Made by a program: the position numbers and the translations under genes
Source of the DNA: Locusta migratoria
Taxonomy: Eukaryota > Arthropoda > Insecta > Orthoptera > Acrididae
Assembly (NCBI GenBank): GCA_026315105.1
Contig: CM048744.1
Location: forward strand, 976,333,721-976,397,720
Direction of reading: 5' to 3'
Length of the DNA: 64,000 nt
The notes under the pieces: generated by a model
Told to the model about the DNA's origin: nothing
What the model saw: the letters and a program-made list of their open reading frames with translations, nothing else
The model's database searches: none
Shown: piece after piece, positions 36,901-50,500 of the stretch
Layout: every line of letters begins with the position of its first letter
Numbering within the stretch: position 1 is the first letter of the stretch

Positions 36901-39900
36901 CTGGTATTGACAGGACACCTGTTTATATCCTTGCCAGCTGCACACTGAAACTGCACTGCAATTTCACACTTTCATCCATAGGTCACCTAAATTTAAAATT
37001 TTGCATTTTCACCACTACCTGAATAATATAAATATGAAACCAATTTGAGTAACAGCTTCGTGGAGCACACTTTTTTTCCATTTTGGAGTGTAAGAGGATT
37101 TGATGCTGCTCTTACAGAGTACAGTTAACTGAACACCACAGGTTTCAGAAGCAGATATGAGCAAAGGGATCAAAATGTTGATTGTATAATTTTCTGGCCA
37201 CATATTTAATTTATATATCAATGACAAGAACTGGAAGCCAACAGACTACTGAGATCCACATTTGTGTGGAGTCTCATTGTCCTAATTCATTATCATCAAA
37301 ATAGGTACTGTGTTGGAGTAAAACTACTACAATGTAGAGAACGAAAAGGAAATTACCTGTCAGTTTCTCCAAATGAGCAAATGTATTGCAGGAAGATGTC
37401 ATAATCGTCTTTGAATTCAGGCAAAACACATTCAACAAGAGGTCTGCAAGTTGCTCGTTCTTTATTTGGGGTTGTGCATGGTTGAACTGGAACTTTTTCC
37501 TGAAACAATTATTTAAAAAATGGATTTACTTCTTCAATGTCGCAGAAACAGTACTTCAAAAAAGCTCAAACAAACATTTTCTTCCATAGTATTACTGGAA
37601 TGTACACCTGAAATGTAACAATTTAGCATTGCTTATATATAAATATTAAAATAACATATTATTTTAGTACTCTTGTAAAAACAGTTAGGGACTGACTTAA
37701 GGTATCTTGGTTCTGAAGTACTGTCATCAGCAGAATGAACTAAAATGGTTAGAGGACTTTGTCAGTTATGTGGACCAGAGGCAACAATGTTATGGCAACC
37801 AAGGTAGTATTGCTGGAAAGGGGATGGATGTTGACTAGTTTACTCTACCAAATGAATTAAACTGACAGTTGGGTACAGATAGTGTAGTGAGCAACTACTG
37901 CAATGCAACAATGTGACATAAGCAAAGCTATGGCATGGAGAGCCATAGGAAGGTAGGAAGCAGGACACACTCAGAGGGAGTGGGCTTTAGCTGTTGGAGT
38001 GTCCCAAAGTGTGATTTCCAGGACCTGAACACAATTAAAACAGGAAGGCAAGACCAAGGTCATCCACAGGTAACAGCAGCAAGAGACCACCATTACCTCT
38101 CATTAACAGCCTGTTGAGACTGGAGGCTGAATGCAACTCAGCTGCAAAGCACCCTCCAGGGAGAAACAGGAGGTGCAATATCAACACAGCTTGAAATCAC
38201 CTTCGAGAATGTGGCCTCTACAATGCAGGCTTATGGTGTATGTTCCATTAAAATCAAGACACCTTTTAACCCGCAAAAACTGGGTGGAGGAACATCAGGA
38301 TTCAAGTCCTAACTAATGGCACTGGGGTCTGTTCACAGATAAGATTTTTGTGTTCATCCAGACAATAGTCATTCACTTATTTATAGAGACTGTGGAACTT
38401 AGAACAATTCTGCTTATATGCATGAAACATCACCTTATCATGGTGCTGGACGAATGGTGTGGGCAGGAGTCAGTATTGACGGAAGTACAAACCTCTGTCA
38501 TTCAGAAAAGCGCTTTGACTGCTAAGAGGTAGAGAGATGCGGTTCTTTGCCCCCCCCCCCCTTTTTTTATGCTGTTGCCATTGATAGGTTCCTTCTGGTG
38601 AACAATAAGTCATACCCAAAGAGTTGCACTGGTAGACAACATGATTGAAGCTGAGGGATTTGAACAAATGGAGTAACCAGCTTGTTCACCGGGCTTAAAT
38701 CCGATTGAGCATGTCTGGAATGCACCTGGCAGATGCACACTTCAAATAATGGTAAAATATGCTTCTAAAGCTGATTGGTAACCTATACTGTCTGTGCCAC
38801 GCATATGTGCTACTGGACTGGCTATCCGAGGTGATTATACACCATATTAGAGGGCAACAAGATTGACTTTTTCATTATTAGGGTAGTCATGTGGTGCCTC
38901 AAGCTAAGTAAACACCATGTAATCCTCAAGTAAAGAGTTGAAACAGCAAAATATTATACTGCATCACACAAGGTACAATTGTAACCAAATCTGAATAAAA
39001 TACATTATCAAATGTATGTTGTGTATGATATCTCAATTGATCCCCTAATTGCAATGTAGTAGAAGAAGTATGTATGTTATACACTCCTAGCCATCCAAAA
39101 TGCAACATAACGAAGAATCAGAAATATCACTGTAAAATTTGAGAGATAATGCACTGTACAAAGATAAAGTGACTGAAAATATCACCCCATGTGAAGTGAG
39201 GAACCCTGCTCTATTACCTGCATGATTTAACACTTTTCTAGACCACGTGGTGTTGACCAGCATGAAGCTGGTTTACCTGTTCTGTCTTAAGTTACAGTAT
39301 GTTGGCAACTACTCCAAGATTTACACTGTACAGACATTTTGGGTACTAATATGTGGGGTAAACTAGGGACAGCAGTCATCTGCTTCCACATGTCCCCAAA
39401 ATTGACCTGGTGTAAAAAGAGGTACTGTATCCCTGGCCAATCATTCTGTAATCATCCACATTCTCAAATGGAGAGAGATTTGGAGAACAGGAAGGCCAAG
39501 GCAACGATGAAATCTGTGGACGGTGATTGAAAAGTTTTGAATATTGCATGCCACATGTGGGATAACAGGCTCCAAAACATCTGAGATGTAATGCTGACTG
39601 GTTAGTATAACAGTGCACACTAGGGGTGTAAGAGTGGAATTTAGTACCACTCCAAACTGTAATACTAGGGTCAGAGTAAGTTTGCTGCATAATAAGGTAA
39701 AGGTGTAACAGTCTCTCACCATGGAGTTTTTAAATTCCAATCCAACCACCATGGTGTTGCAAGTAAAATAGTGACTAGTTGAAGATAACAATGTCTTTCC
39801 ATTTGCTTGTTCATGTCTGTCATTCACTGTGCAGCATTGCTGGCATAAATGTGTGTGATGTTGACTCACTGCTGAATGCAGCTATGGAAACCTTGCAGAC

Positions 39901-42900
39901 AGTCCATTCTGCTACAAACATCATTGAATGGTAAGCACTGACTTTTTGTTGTGCAACAGACCAAATTTGTTGTGATATGGCAAAGTGATCCATCACCACC
40001 AGGTAAACTATTTGTCTGTGATCATATGTAGTGGTTGTCGTGGTGCAATAAGGTGGGTACAACTAGTTCCATTGATCCTTCATTCCGTCTTGCCTCCAGT
40101 AATTACAGATCTGGGTAGAAGTTCCATGATAAATCTGACAAAATCACTTGTTTCTCTGAAGAAGAATCTGCAAAATCTAAAGGCAATTATTCGTCCCTGG
40201 TCGAATACCAAAACATGCCTGAAAAACATTTGCTGTCTTCTGCAAGGTGTAATAAAGCTGCTTGCCTGAAACAACAGGATGAAAGAACAATTACAGTACT
40301 TCCATGTGTCCATCTGTTCTCTTTTTTATACAGTACTTGCAAGTGGCACTACTACCATCCATGCTGTACTGCTCTCATTGCCTCAAACATAAGCTGCAAA
40401 TTTTGCCTGATGTTACTGCTTTCATCAGGATGTTACATTTTGGGTGGCCAGCAGTGGATATATTCTAAATTCCAAGTACCAGTACAACAAAAATGAACAG
40501 CTGACTTTTATGAAGTTTCACATGTAAGTCAGAAACTCATTCACTACTAATAATGTCTAGAAGTTCTTTCTACTGTAACTTATTATGTCAGGTAACTGTA
40601 GGGCCTTAATGATATCTCCATGTGGACAGAAATGCCAACTAGGATGATTACTTCTGCCTCAGAATACTGTACGTAGGCCCTAAGAATTACGTTCTTCCTG
40701 TACCACAGTGAGTATGGAATCTGGGAAGCTCATTCAGTATTAATTTACATCTATATTCTTTATTTTGTAACATCTGTAAACAGAGGTGGTTGTTGATTTT
40801 CCAGTGGTAAGTATGGTTCACCAGGCAACCATTTGCTGACTCAGTTAATGCCCTGTGGGATGCTGCCACAATGGAGGATCGTAACCACCATAACATCTGT
40901 GCTGACAAGGCAGGTCAGGTAAGCATATGCTCCTTGCTGAAGCAACACCCTTGGAATTCCACAGACTACCAGACACAGGCATCCTAGTAATGCCCTTTAC
41001 ACAGACCAATCAAGTGTAGTGGCAAAATTTAGACCAGTATCTAACTGATGCTACTGCTAAGTGAACTTAAATCTACTTGCCCACAATGGATCAAAAACTA
41101 GCGTGAAGCCCGTCACCCGTACAGTTGTAGTCTTAAGTCCCAAATACATCTGTGGTAGGAAAGACTGAATGGCTAGTTATTTGTAGTTGCTCTGACCAAC
41201 TATGCTGTGACAAGAATCAGAGTGCAGTGCAGCATTGTGTTCACAGTATAAGGAAGCTTACCTGATTGCAACAATGAACTGTGATGTAACACCATTCTGT
41301 GTCAGCATTATACTTGCGGCTGACAACAGGATTTCATAGGCAACTCAACACACCTTTACATCTCAACAGGATGTAAAGTCTGGTATGCAGTTGCTGCTTT
41401 TAAATCGATTGGTCTTTTAAGGTAAGATAGCACCATTTCACTTTATTCTCTTACAGTCTTATTTACACTTTCTACATTCACTTTCATTCTTCTTTATTCA
41501 CTCCATCACACAGTTTTCAGTCCTACCAGGGGACCCACAGGTCTTTTGTGTGGATTGCATAGGTCCCTAAGCTAGTGCAGCCTTTCTTTCAGAGTGCATA
41601 ACCATCCCTGTATACAGAAACTGTCTTCAGAGTGATACATTGCCATGCATATATCTGCATCTGCTTCCACATCTACATATATTCCCAGTAAATCAGATTT
41701 AAGTGCCTGGCAGACACTACTGTACTATCTGCTTTTTCAAAAATCTTTGAATACTGTATGTCTACAAGATTAGAAGCATTTTTAAAGTCCAGCAATATAA
41801 TCTCTTGTCCCCAATATGGATTTAGGACAAATATGTCTACCACACATGCTTTGTATGCATTTCTGGAAAAGTGTTCAGAACTTGTTGACCATACATAACC
41901 TGTTATTGGCATATTACTAGATCAATCCAAGGCATTTGACATGGTTGACCACAAGCTGCTCCTTATGAAATGCCAAAAGTATGTTGTTGTTGGTTTTTGA
42001 GGGGACTAAACAGCTACCAAAAGTATGGGATCAGGGGTGTAGCACACAGCTGGTTTTGTAGCTTCCTCAATGAAAGGAAGCAATATGATGAAATAAAAGA
42101 TCCAAAGACTTGCAGGTCAGATATACTACATACAAGGAATGGCGTGTCTCAGGGGTCTATTCTTGGCCCTGTCCTCTTCCTTTTGTTCATCAATGATCTC
42201 CCAGAACACATACTTGATGCCAGCTCCTTTCTGTATGTCGATGATAAAAATATCTTGATTACCGATAATATTGACATATTACAAGATGCAATCTATGAAA
42301 CCACTGGTCAATTACAATCTTGGTTTGAAGCAAATAGATTACTCATAAATACACAGAAAACTGTAAGCATTAATTTCCACACAAGACAATATCTTACCCC
42401 ATGTAACACAGCAGGAGCCATTGGCAAAGACTCCATTGCTAACAGACAGGACACCAAATTTCTTGGACTTACCATTAGTAATACTCTTTAATTGGAAACC
42501 ACACATTGAGGTCTTGTCACAGAAACTCCACAAACCATGCTACTTACGACAATCACTCAGAGATAAGGTCAGTATAGATACTTTGGAGCTGATGTACCAT
42601 GCTCTGTTTGAGTCCGTTTTGAGCTATGGCTTGAACTTCTGGGGAAGTAGTTCTGAATCCCTTGTAATTTTCAAAATTCAAAAACAAGTGGTTAGAATAA
42701 TAGCTTTGAAGGAAAAAAAATTTGAACACTGCAAATCACAGTTCAAAAAGCTAAAAATACTCCCGCTCCCATGTCTGTTTATACTGGAAGTGGCTTGTTG
42801 TACAGTCCAATATCTGGAATCCCTTGACAGAATGACTGACCACACATGACACAAGAAATAAAAACCCAACTGCAGATTATACCTCACAGCACTAACTGCA

Positions 42901-44509
42901 GATTATACCTCACAGCACTGAACTATATGCTGATGGGGCTACGTATATGGGCATCAAAATTCATAACCACCTCCCTCCAAACGTACCAATCAAAAATTCA
43001 AGAATATTGAGAAATTACTAAATCACTGCTTCTATTGTATTCAGGAATTTCTGGAGACAACATTCCAAGTTATATCTGTGAACTTATATGTTATAGCTAT
43101 AAGATTTACACATAATGTCTTATTTGTATGTACTTTACTCTGCAACAAAGTTTCCTGTGCTAAATTGAAACATTAATCTATTATGGTAATTTGCAAATAC
43201 TGTGGTTACACTTGTACCAATGTAATATGTTATAGCTAAAACAATTTGCTTACTAAATTATCCATGATAATTTAAAGAACTAATATTTTCTCCTTATAGA
43301 TATTTTGATTAATTTAAACAATTACTGTACTTTTTCTGCTTATAATTATTTTGCATATATTTTTCTGCCATATGAAGTCGGTAACTCCATGTCCTTACTC
43401 TTAATTTAATTTTTATAGCACTATTTGCCTTAATGCACAAGGTACAAAAGTATTTTATTCTTGGTAACTTGTCCTATATCATTGTGCACTCTACTGTACA
43501 AATGTATGGTCTACAGGGCAAATAAAACAAACTTACTTACTTACTTACGAACTGAAATTTTCTGTATCAGTTGTATTTTAAAGGTGGATTGCACTTCATA
43601 AAGTTCAGGGAATACCACAAAAAGATCAAGTACAGTAAATGTGCCTAGAATTATCAAATTAATTTGTTTTAATTTTTATCATGATTGGTATTGTGATTTT
43701 TTAATCATTTAATACATAAACACATTATTTGTAATTCGTTAATTTCTTTGTCTTACAGTCTCCCTCTCTCAAAAATAATAATCGTGGAACACAGTACGTA
43801 TCATATACAAAAGTAAAAGTAGTAACTATTAAGTTTAAAATATAGATGTCATAGTGGATTATGGAACACTAAAATTGTAAGGATTGAGGGTTCACTCCTA
43901 CAATATGTATTACTGAACACACATCCACTTAAAGATATCAAATATCCAAGTTAGAGAACTATGTAAGTCTGCATACCTGTATTGAATATATACTTAATGT
44001 CCTGTTTTCTTCTGATGAATTCCTGCTGATAATATGAAGTTGACCATCTTCACCAAGATACTGATCAAGCCATGTGATGTCATTAAGAGTCAACATGGGT
44101 TTGTTTGAGGCTGAAATAAACATTTTATCATTTTTATAAGTAGTAATAACAATAAACACACACAAACAAATAACAGAGAGAGAGAGAGAGAGCGCCGAGG
44201 GAGACTGTTGGATTTCTGGCCAGCCAGAAAAAGCTGTACAGAAACGTCCATACTTTGTAAATACCTTTTGTATTTCTCATTCTACAAGTACTAAAAGATA
44301 TCACCACCTTCGACATCAATGTAAACAAATCTCTTTGTGTTCTTAATATGGAATAAATTAATTTTTCTTCACTGTGTTCAATGCAGCATTTCACATTCCC
44401 ACCTATCAGAGCCTTTACAATCCATCATGCAATACGGAACTTCCCATCCCCCTCCACACTCCTGCTAACTTGCTGTCAAAATGCTTGTGGCACAGGAGTA
44501 GCCAGAGAT

Positions 44510-44555
<46 letters not shown>

Positions 44556-47500
44556 TGTGTAATTGTTTGGTTGTGTGAGTGCATGTGTTTCTTTTTCTGA
44601 TGAAGGGCATGACCGAAAATTTAATTGGGTGAATGTGATTGTCTATTTTTCATACCTGTCAGCAGCTCAGCAAGCCTCTTTCTGGTGAGTTGTTATTTAC
44701 CCTCCATTATTGACATTCCAATCAGATTTTCCATTTTAAAATATTTTCAAGAATTTTGGATAGTGTTCAGAAGTGAGACTGGGAAATAGTTTCTGGCATC
44801 AGACCTATCCATTTTTATCAAGTAATGGCTTTATGATAGCAGATTTCAGTCTTTTTGGGGAAAATAACCTGCTTCAGAGAGGTATTACATATGTGGCTGA
44901 GATTATCTGTTGGGAACAAGCTTTTAAGCTTTTATTTTTTTACCAAGTTTATTATTTTAATAATTTCAATAGGGGAGGTGGGTGGAATTCAATTTATCAG
45001 ACTGCACAGGTACATCCTCTGCCATGAACAGCCTTGCCTCTTCTAATGAACTTCTGGATTCTATTTTCTCCAGAACATGTAAAAAAATTACTATTAAAAA
45101 TATTCTCAACGTCTAACCTTTTTGTTAAATTTTTCATTCTGTTTGATGTTAATACAGTCTTCCTGTATTTTTGGTAACCCTGTTTCCTTTTCAATAACAT
45201 TAGAAATTGTCTTAATTTTACCATAAGGGGTACTAACCTCAGACAAGATACAAATGCTTTTGGATTTTTCATTACCTTTCTTAATGTAGCATAGTAGTTT
45301 TTATAATATTTGATTGTTTCTGGGTCATTAGTCTTCCTTGCAGTTACATAAGTCTCTCTCCTGGCTACAAGATATTTCTATTCCTGTGGTAAGCTATGCT
45401 TTTTAAATGGTTCCTCACACTTATATTTAACTATTTTCTCAAGGAAATTGTTATCAAATACACTTAGTGTTGTGGCATCGCCATTTGCTACAATGCCGGC
45501 GGTCCACAAAAGTTGCCGCACTACTTGAATTCACCCCACAATACTTCATCTGCCGGGAACAACCCAAGTTTTGTCCTCTCTGCCTTGCACCACGTGCCAA
45601 TCAGAAGAAGAGGGCTCAGCTAGATAGGCTGGTGCACCACCGCCATGGCGAGGAGTATTGTGGAGGATTATGTTCAGTGTAGCAAGTACAGCTATCAGTA
45701 CCAGAGCAGTATAGCAGTCTAAGAATCTGTCTACAGCGAGCCAGCACAAGCATGAATGCTACTATTGACTGGCTAAAGTAGATGATTGCAGAACTGATTT
45801 GTACCACAGGCACATCACATAAAATTTGTGTGTTTATATCATTTGTAATAAAAGTATATGTGAACAAATCACTTCTTTCAGTTGCAGATCTTGTCCACAA
45901 TCCTTGCTAACCACGGCCCATCTCCCGAACCTACCATATGCAGAGGAGCAGGCAGAAACAAGTTAAAAAACTTACAAACATATCATGAAATAAGTTATAT
46001 TGTAATTAGAATCAGGTTCGTTGTACGCCTCATGCCTGTCTAACTGCTGTAGGTAATTCTTGAATCATCAATTGAGTGCACTACTTTGGAGTTTTCTTTT
46101 GAATTATAGTATGGAGCTAAGTCATATACTATAACTAGCTATTCATCATGATCAGAAAGGCCATTCTTAACAGAATAAGCCTACCATGTCTTCATAATAT
46201 TCGGTGTGAATGTGGTGCTTATTAAATGGATCATTCTAGTCACACTGGGCCCAGTATTATTATTAGAAATTTCAGCTGATGGTACATGTTGTAATTAAAT
46301 AACATGGACATAAGAAAATTGGTGCTGGTGCCAGGACTTGAACCTGGGTCTCCTGCCCATTAGGCAGTTGGGCTGACCCTGCATCACCCAGGCATATGGA
46401 GTTCATACTCTTACACAGACTACTCAAGCGTGTACCCTGTCTGAACCAAATTGATGTTGTTCCTCCTACATTAACCACTACGGTATTTGCCGTCATATAA
46501 GACACACCATGTGTATAAGATGCACCCCCACTTTTTAAGACTTCTTTTTTAGGAAAAAAAAAAAAATAATAAATAAAAAAAAAAATAAATAAAAATAAAA
46601 GAAAAATACATCAATTGCAACATAATTATAATAGATTTGGTCAGGTACATCAAATATCTAAGGCAGTGCCTTCAATTAGTGTTCATAAACTTTAAGAAGT
46701 CGAGTTTCTTGACACTTTGTGCTTATTCGAATGGATATTTTATTTTGCCTATTGCTGTTTACAGTGTGTGCTGACTATGACGCAATGGTTGACAAGAGCA
46801 TCATAAAGGCTTACGACATTGACATCTAGGTGGCTCTGGTTTGCTCCGATCAGACGTCGCGCCAAGTATCAGTTCTGGAACTTTACAAGATGAGTGGAAA
46901 GGGGGGGGAGGGTTGTGTTCAAAATGACGCATTTTAAGAATTTATTGTTAAGCACAAATATTTATGTAAGTATTTTTGTGATGTTCCATAAACTGTGAGA
47001 ATGATGGATGATTTGTTTCTGTGTACTGATCAGTGCATTGTATGGAGCACAGCATGTTATAAACTCAAAAATACAACTGTGAGAAGCAGAAGCTGTGCAA
47101 ACATCACAAAAAAATTTGTGTACATATTTGCACTTGAGAATACAAATGTATTCTTAATTATTGTCAGATGAAACATGGAAAGTGTTTCATTATTCAAATA
47201 ATGAATACACCGTTACAGGATTGCTGAAAAAAATCGATTATGATGTATCAAATTACGTCGAAAGTTTCTATTTCCTATCAAGTTACCAGTTTGTTATGCC
47301 TGGTACTAAAAACAGTACACAATTCAGAAAACCTTTAGGACATAATAAAGCTCCTGGTGGGTATTTTAGTGCATATTATGTACATATATCAAATAAAAAC
47401 TACAAAAATGTAAGAGATTATCTTAAACCAAATTTTCCACTTATAACATTATTTCCCCTATTTTACATCATTTTTTGAAATCCCTTAAAAGAAATCGAAC

Positions 47501-50500
47501 TTGTAGGTACATACTTTAACTGGCAACTGATATATAAGACACAGCCAGTTTTGGACCAATTTTTGTAGGAAAAAAAAGTGTCTTATACGCTGGCAAATAT
47601 GGTACTCCATGGTTCATAGTCAGAAGTCCACTCCTAGTGTGCAATTTCACTGAAAGAAACCACAATCCTCAGCATGGATGATTATACAATAGAATCTCGG
47701 TTTTTACGCTTTTCAGGGGACTTTAGTGAAATGGTGTAAAATGCAGGAAATAATGTTTTAAATGGTAAAATATGCTTACCGGATCAGCCTTGCATTTCCG
47801 TAGTTTGTGTGTGATATTATGTACATAATAGACATCTAAATACTTGCCAGGGAGTTGATTATACAATAAAGGTTATCCAAATTTTTACTATTTTAAGCTC
47901 CAGGCAGAACTGTTAATTTTATGGGAAGTGGAAATTTTTGACGTAATTTCAGTCATTATAATCGAGGATGCTGCTATTTTAAGCGCCAGTCGGCAAACTG
48001 GTAATTTTATGGGAAGTAGAAATTTTTTAGTAATTTCATTCATTATAATTGAGGACGCCACTACTGGGCTATAACACATCTTTAAAATTACCTGAACCGC
48101 TTCAATAGATATCGTTTGGATGCCGCTGCCAGGCTATGTAACATCTTCAAAATTACTGTCTTTTACCGGAATTAATTATTTACATAGTAAAACTCCTACA
48201 GTTCTGTTCGTTTTGCATTTTTTGATGTTTCACACGACAATATTCGAGAATTTATTTGCGTTCTCGAGTACAAACAAATGCATAAGTATTTTTGTGACGT
48301 TTGCATAGGATCGGCATCTCTCACTATTATCGCTTTTTTGAGGTTGTGGGTATTATGATACCCAACTGTGACAGATAAAGTTCTTTATTAATCAGAAATA
48401 TGTTATCACAAAAACAACGCAACTATTTATTCTCACTTCAACAAAGCAACTGGTTCTGATTGTTTGAGTACTCGCCATCCGCTCTGGCAAAGAAGCTAGT
48501 GCAAAGACAAACTACACCACCACAAATCAGCATTATTCTCTCGTTAACAAACCGTTCTGTATGTCTGAGTACATGCCAGGTGCTCTGCCAAAGTTGCTGG
48601 TGAAAAGAAGAACTACATTGCCACAAATCGGCGCGTCTTTGTCAACAACGAAACGTGAAATATACGTTTGAATAACCGCAAAGTGTCAAGAAACTCGAAT
48701 GCAAATAATTTTTAAGCACTATACTTTAAGGGGAAAGCCATGCTAGTGTCAATTATGTACATTATGTCATTTTTCTTCACGAACATGGTCTCAAAAAGTG
48801 TAAAACGCAGGAAAAGTGTAAATATGTTAATGCAAAAACGAGGGTGAATTAACATTGTAAACATAGGAAATTTGACGGGACCGACAAAAAATGGTGTAAA
48901 TGGCAGGAAAACATAAAAACCGAGAATGTAAAAACGAGGTTTTACTGTAGTTAAGAATTTCCGCATCTATCCTGAAGTTTACTTGAAATCATTCAAGGGA
49001 AATGGAAGGCTGATCTGTTTGAGAAGTTTCATTTCCAGTCCTTTTATGACCTTAATTTGTGCTCCACTTCTGTTGACATCAATATTCCTAATATTATCCT
49101 TCAAGTACTGGTGCAGATAACTAATTACAGGTTGTGGCTGAATACACTTATGAATACACACAAGATCATTTTGGAACAAATAAGGACTGTGGTCCCTACA
49201 TGCAATATGACTCTGTGATTGGGAAAGTTGTGGAAATTACAATGTGGATTAACAAAATCTACCTCTGTACTTAACATTAAAAAAATGGAAATTTGGTAAA
49301 GAGCCTTATAGAGTAGTATGATTCTTATCAATAATGGAGATAGATAGCAAATTACTGCAGAGACAATCATTGAGCCACAGACAAGAACATATAATGCACA
49401 ATCACATTCCACTTAACTTTTCAGCCACAACCTTCATCAGAAAAAGACACATTCACACAATCAGTCAGACATATCTCAAACAAATGTGACCACCATCTGT
49501 TGCCACTCTGGCACTCACAGCACCTTGACAGGAGAGTTACAGTTGTGAAATGCTTGTCAGAGTTTGCCATTTTTAGTGACCAAACAATATTTTACTGTTC
49601 AGACACTCTGCATATCTGTGCTGTAATTGCTACAAGCTGAATGAAAGTTCCAGCAACACTGCAAATATTTGTTATCCATGTGTTATCTACTCATAATGTT
49701 ACGTACTCTTCTTCATCTCTGTTTCTGACAGTCTCCTCCTTCACCATGACCCATATTCTCCTTATTTTATTAACTGATGAGACTATCCTAATCAGATAAA
49801 GTGTTTGCTTTGATGTCCATATTACATAATAGCCAGTTATGACTTGGGCTAATTTAATTGCATTAGCAACCAAGCAAAAAATCAACTGTTTTATAAAAGA
49901 CAAGTCTGCTCTTTCTGTTATTTTAAATCATAGGTGTTTTTATATGTTTCCACTATTTGGAACTAATTACCTACTTATCCAACTTTACACTATTCATCAT
50001 TAGATATACAAATTGCTAGAATTAAAATCTTTGGCAGTGGGAACATGAGTTTTAATTAACTGCTACATTTCAGAGTCCAAATATTCTGATAAATTCTGCA
50101 ATGAGAAGCATGATCACTACTTTAAACATCTTGTTCAGAAATAAAGGTTTTTTAAACAATTTTATGGTATAATGAACTTTTTTATGATACAAATGTAGCA
50201 AATTAACATTCCTAAGGTAAAAAAGACATGTTACCCGTCATGCAAATAGTAATTTAGTAAACACACCAAGGTAGACATTTGTAGAAAGCAAAGAAGTTGG
50301 ACAGAGAGAACATTGAGGCAGAGGCACTGTCCACAGAACGAGGCAAAAATGTTAAAGAATGGTGGGCGGGAATTTGAATTTAGCAGAGGTTGAGGCTAGG
50401 TGGGCAACGGGAAGAGAGAATATGCTGAAGGACAAGTTCCCACCTCCGGAGTTCTGAAACATTGGTGTCGGTGGGAAGTATTCAAATAACCCGGACGATG

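Noticed and set aside
44598..44625. Hammerhead-ribozyme-like words CTGATGA...GAAA in the dispersed repeat tail (also near 49,430 inverted and 53,875)
   Set aside because: The core words are present in two of three copies, but stem II is at most two or three pairs, and no stem I/III pairing with an NUH cleavage site could be drawn. The 53.9-kb copy has lost GAAA.
46310..46400. tRNA gene
   Set aside because: The B box is good but the acceptor stem and A box are degraded and the sequence continues as SINE body.
48979..49179. Possible extra exon of the ITIH-like gene
   Set aside because: The flanking exons already join in phase 1 without it, no proper acceptor is present, and the peptide does not resemble ITIH proteins.
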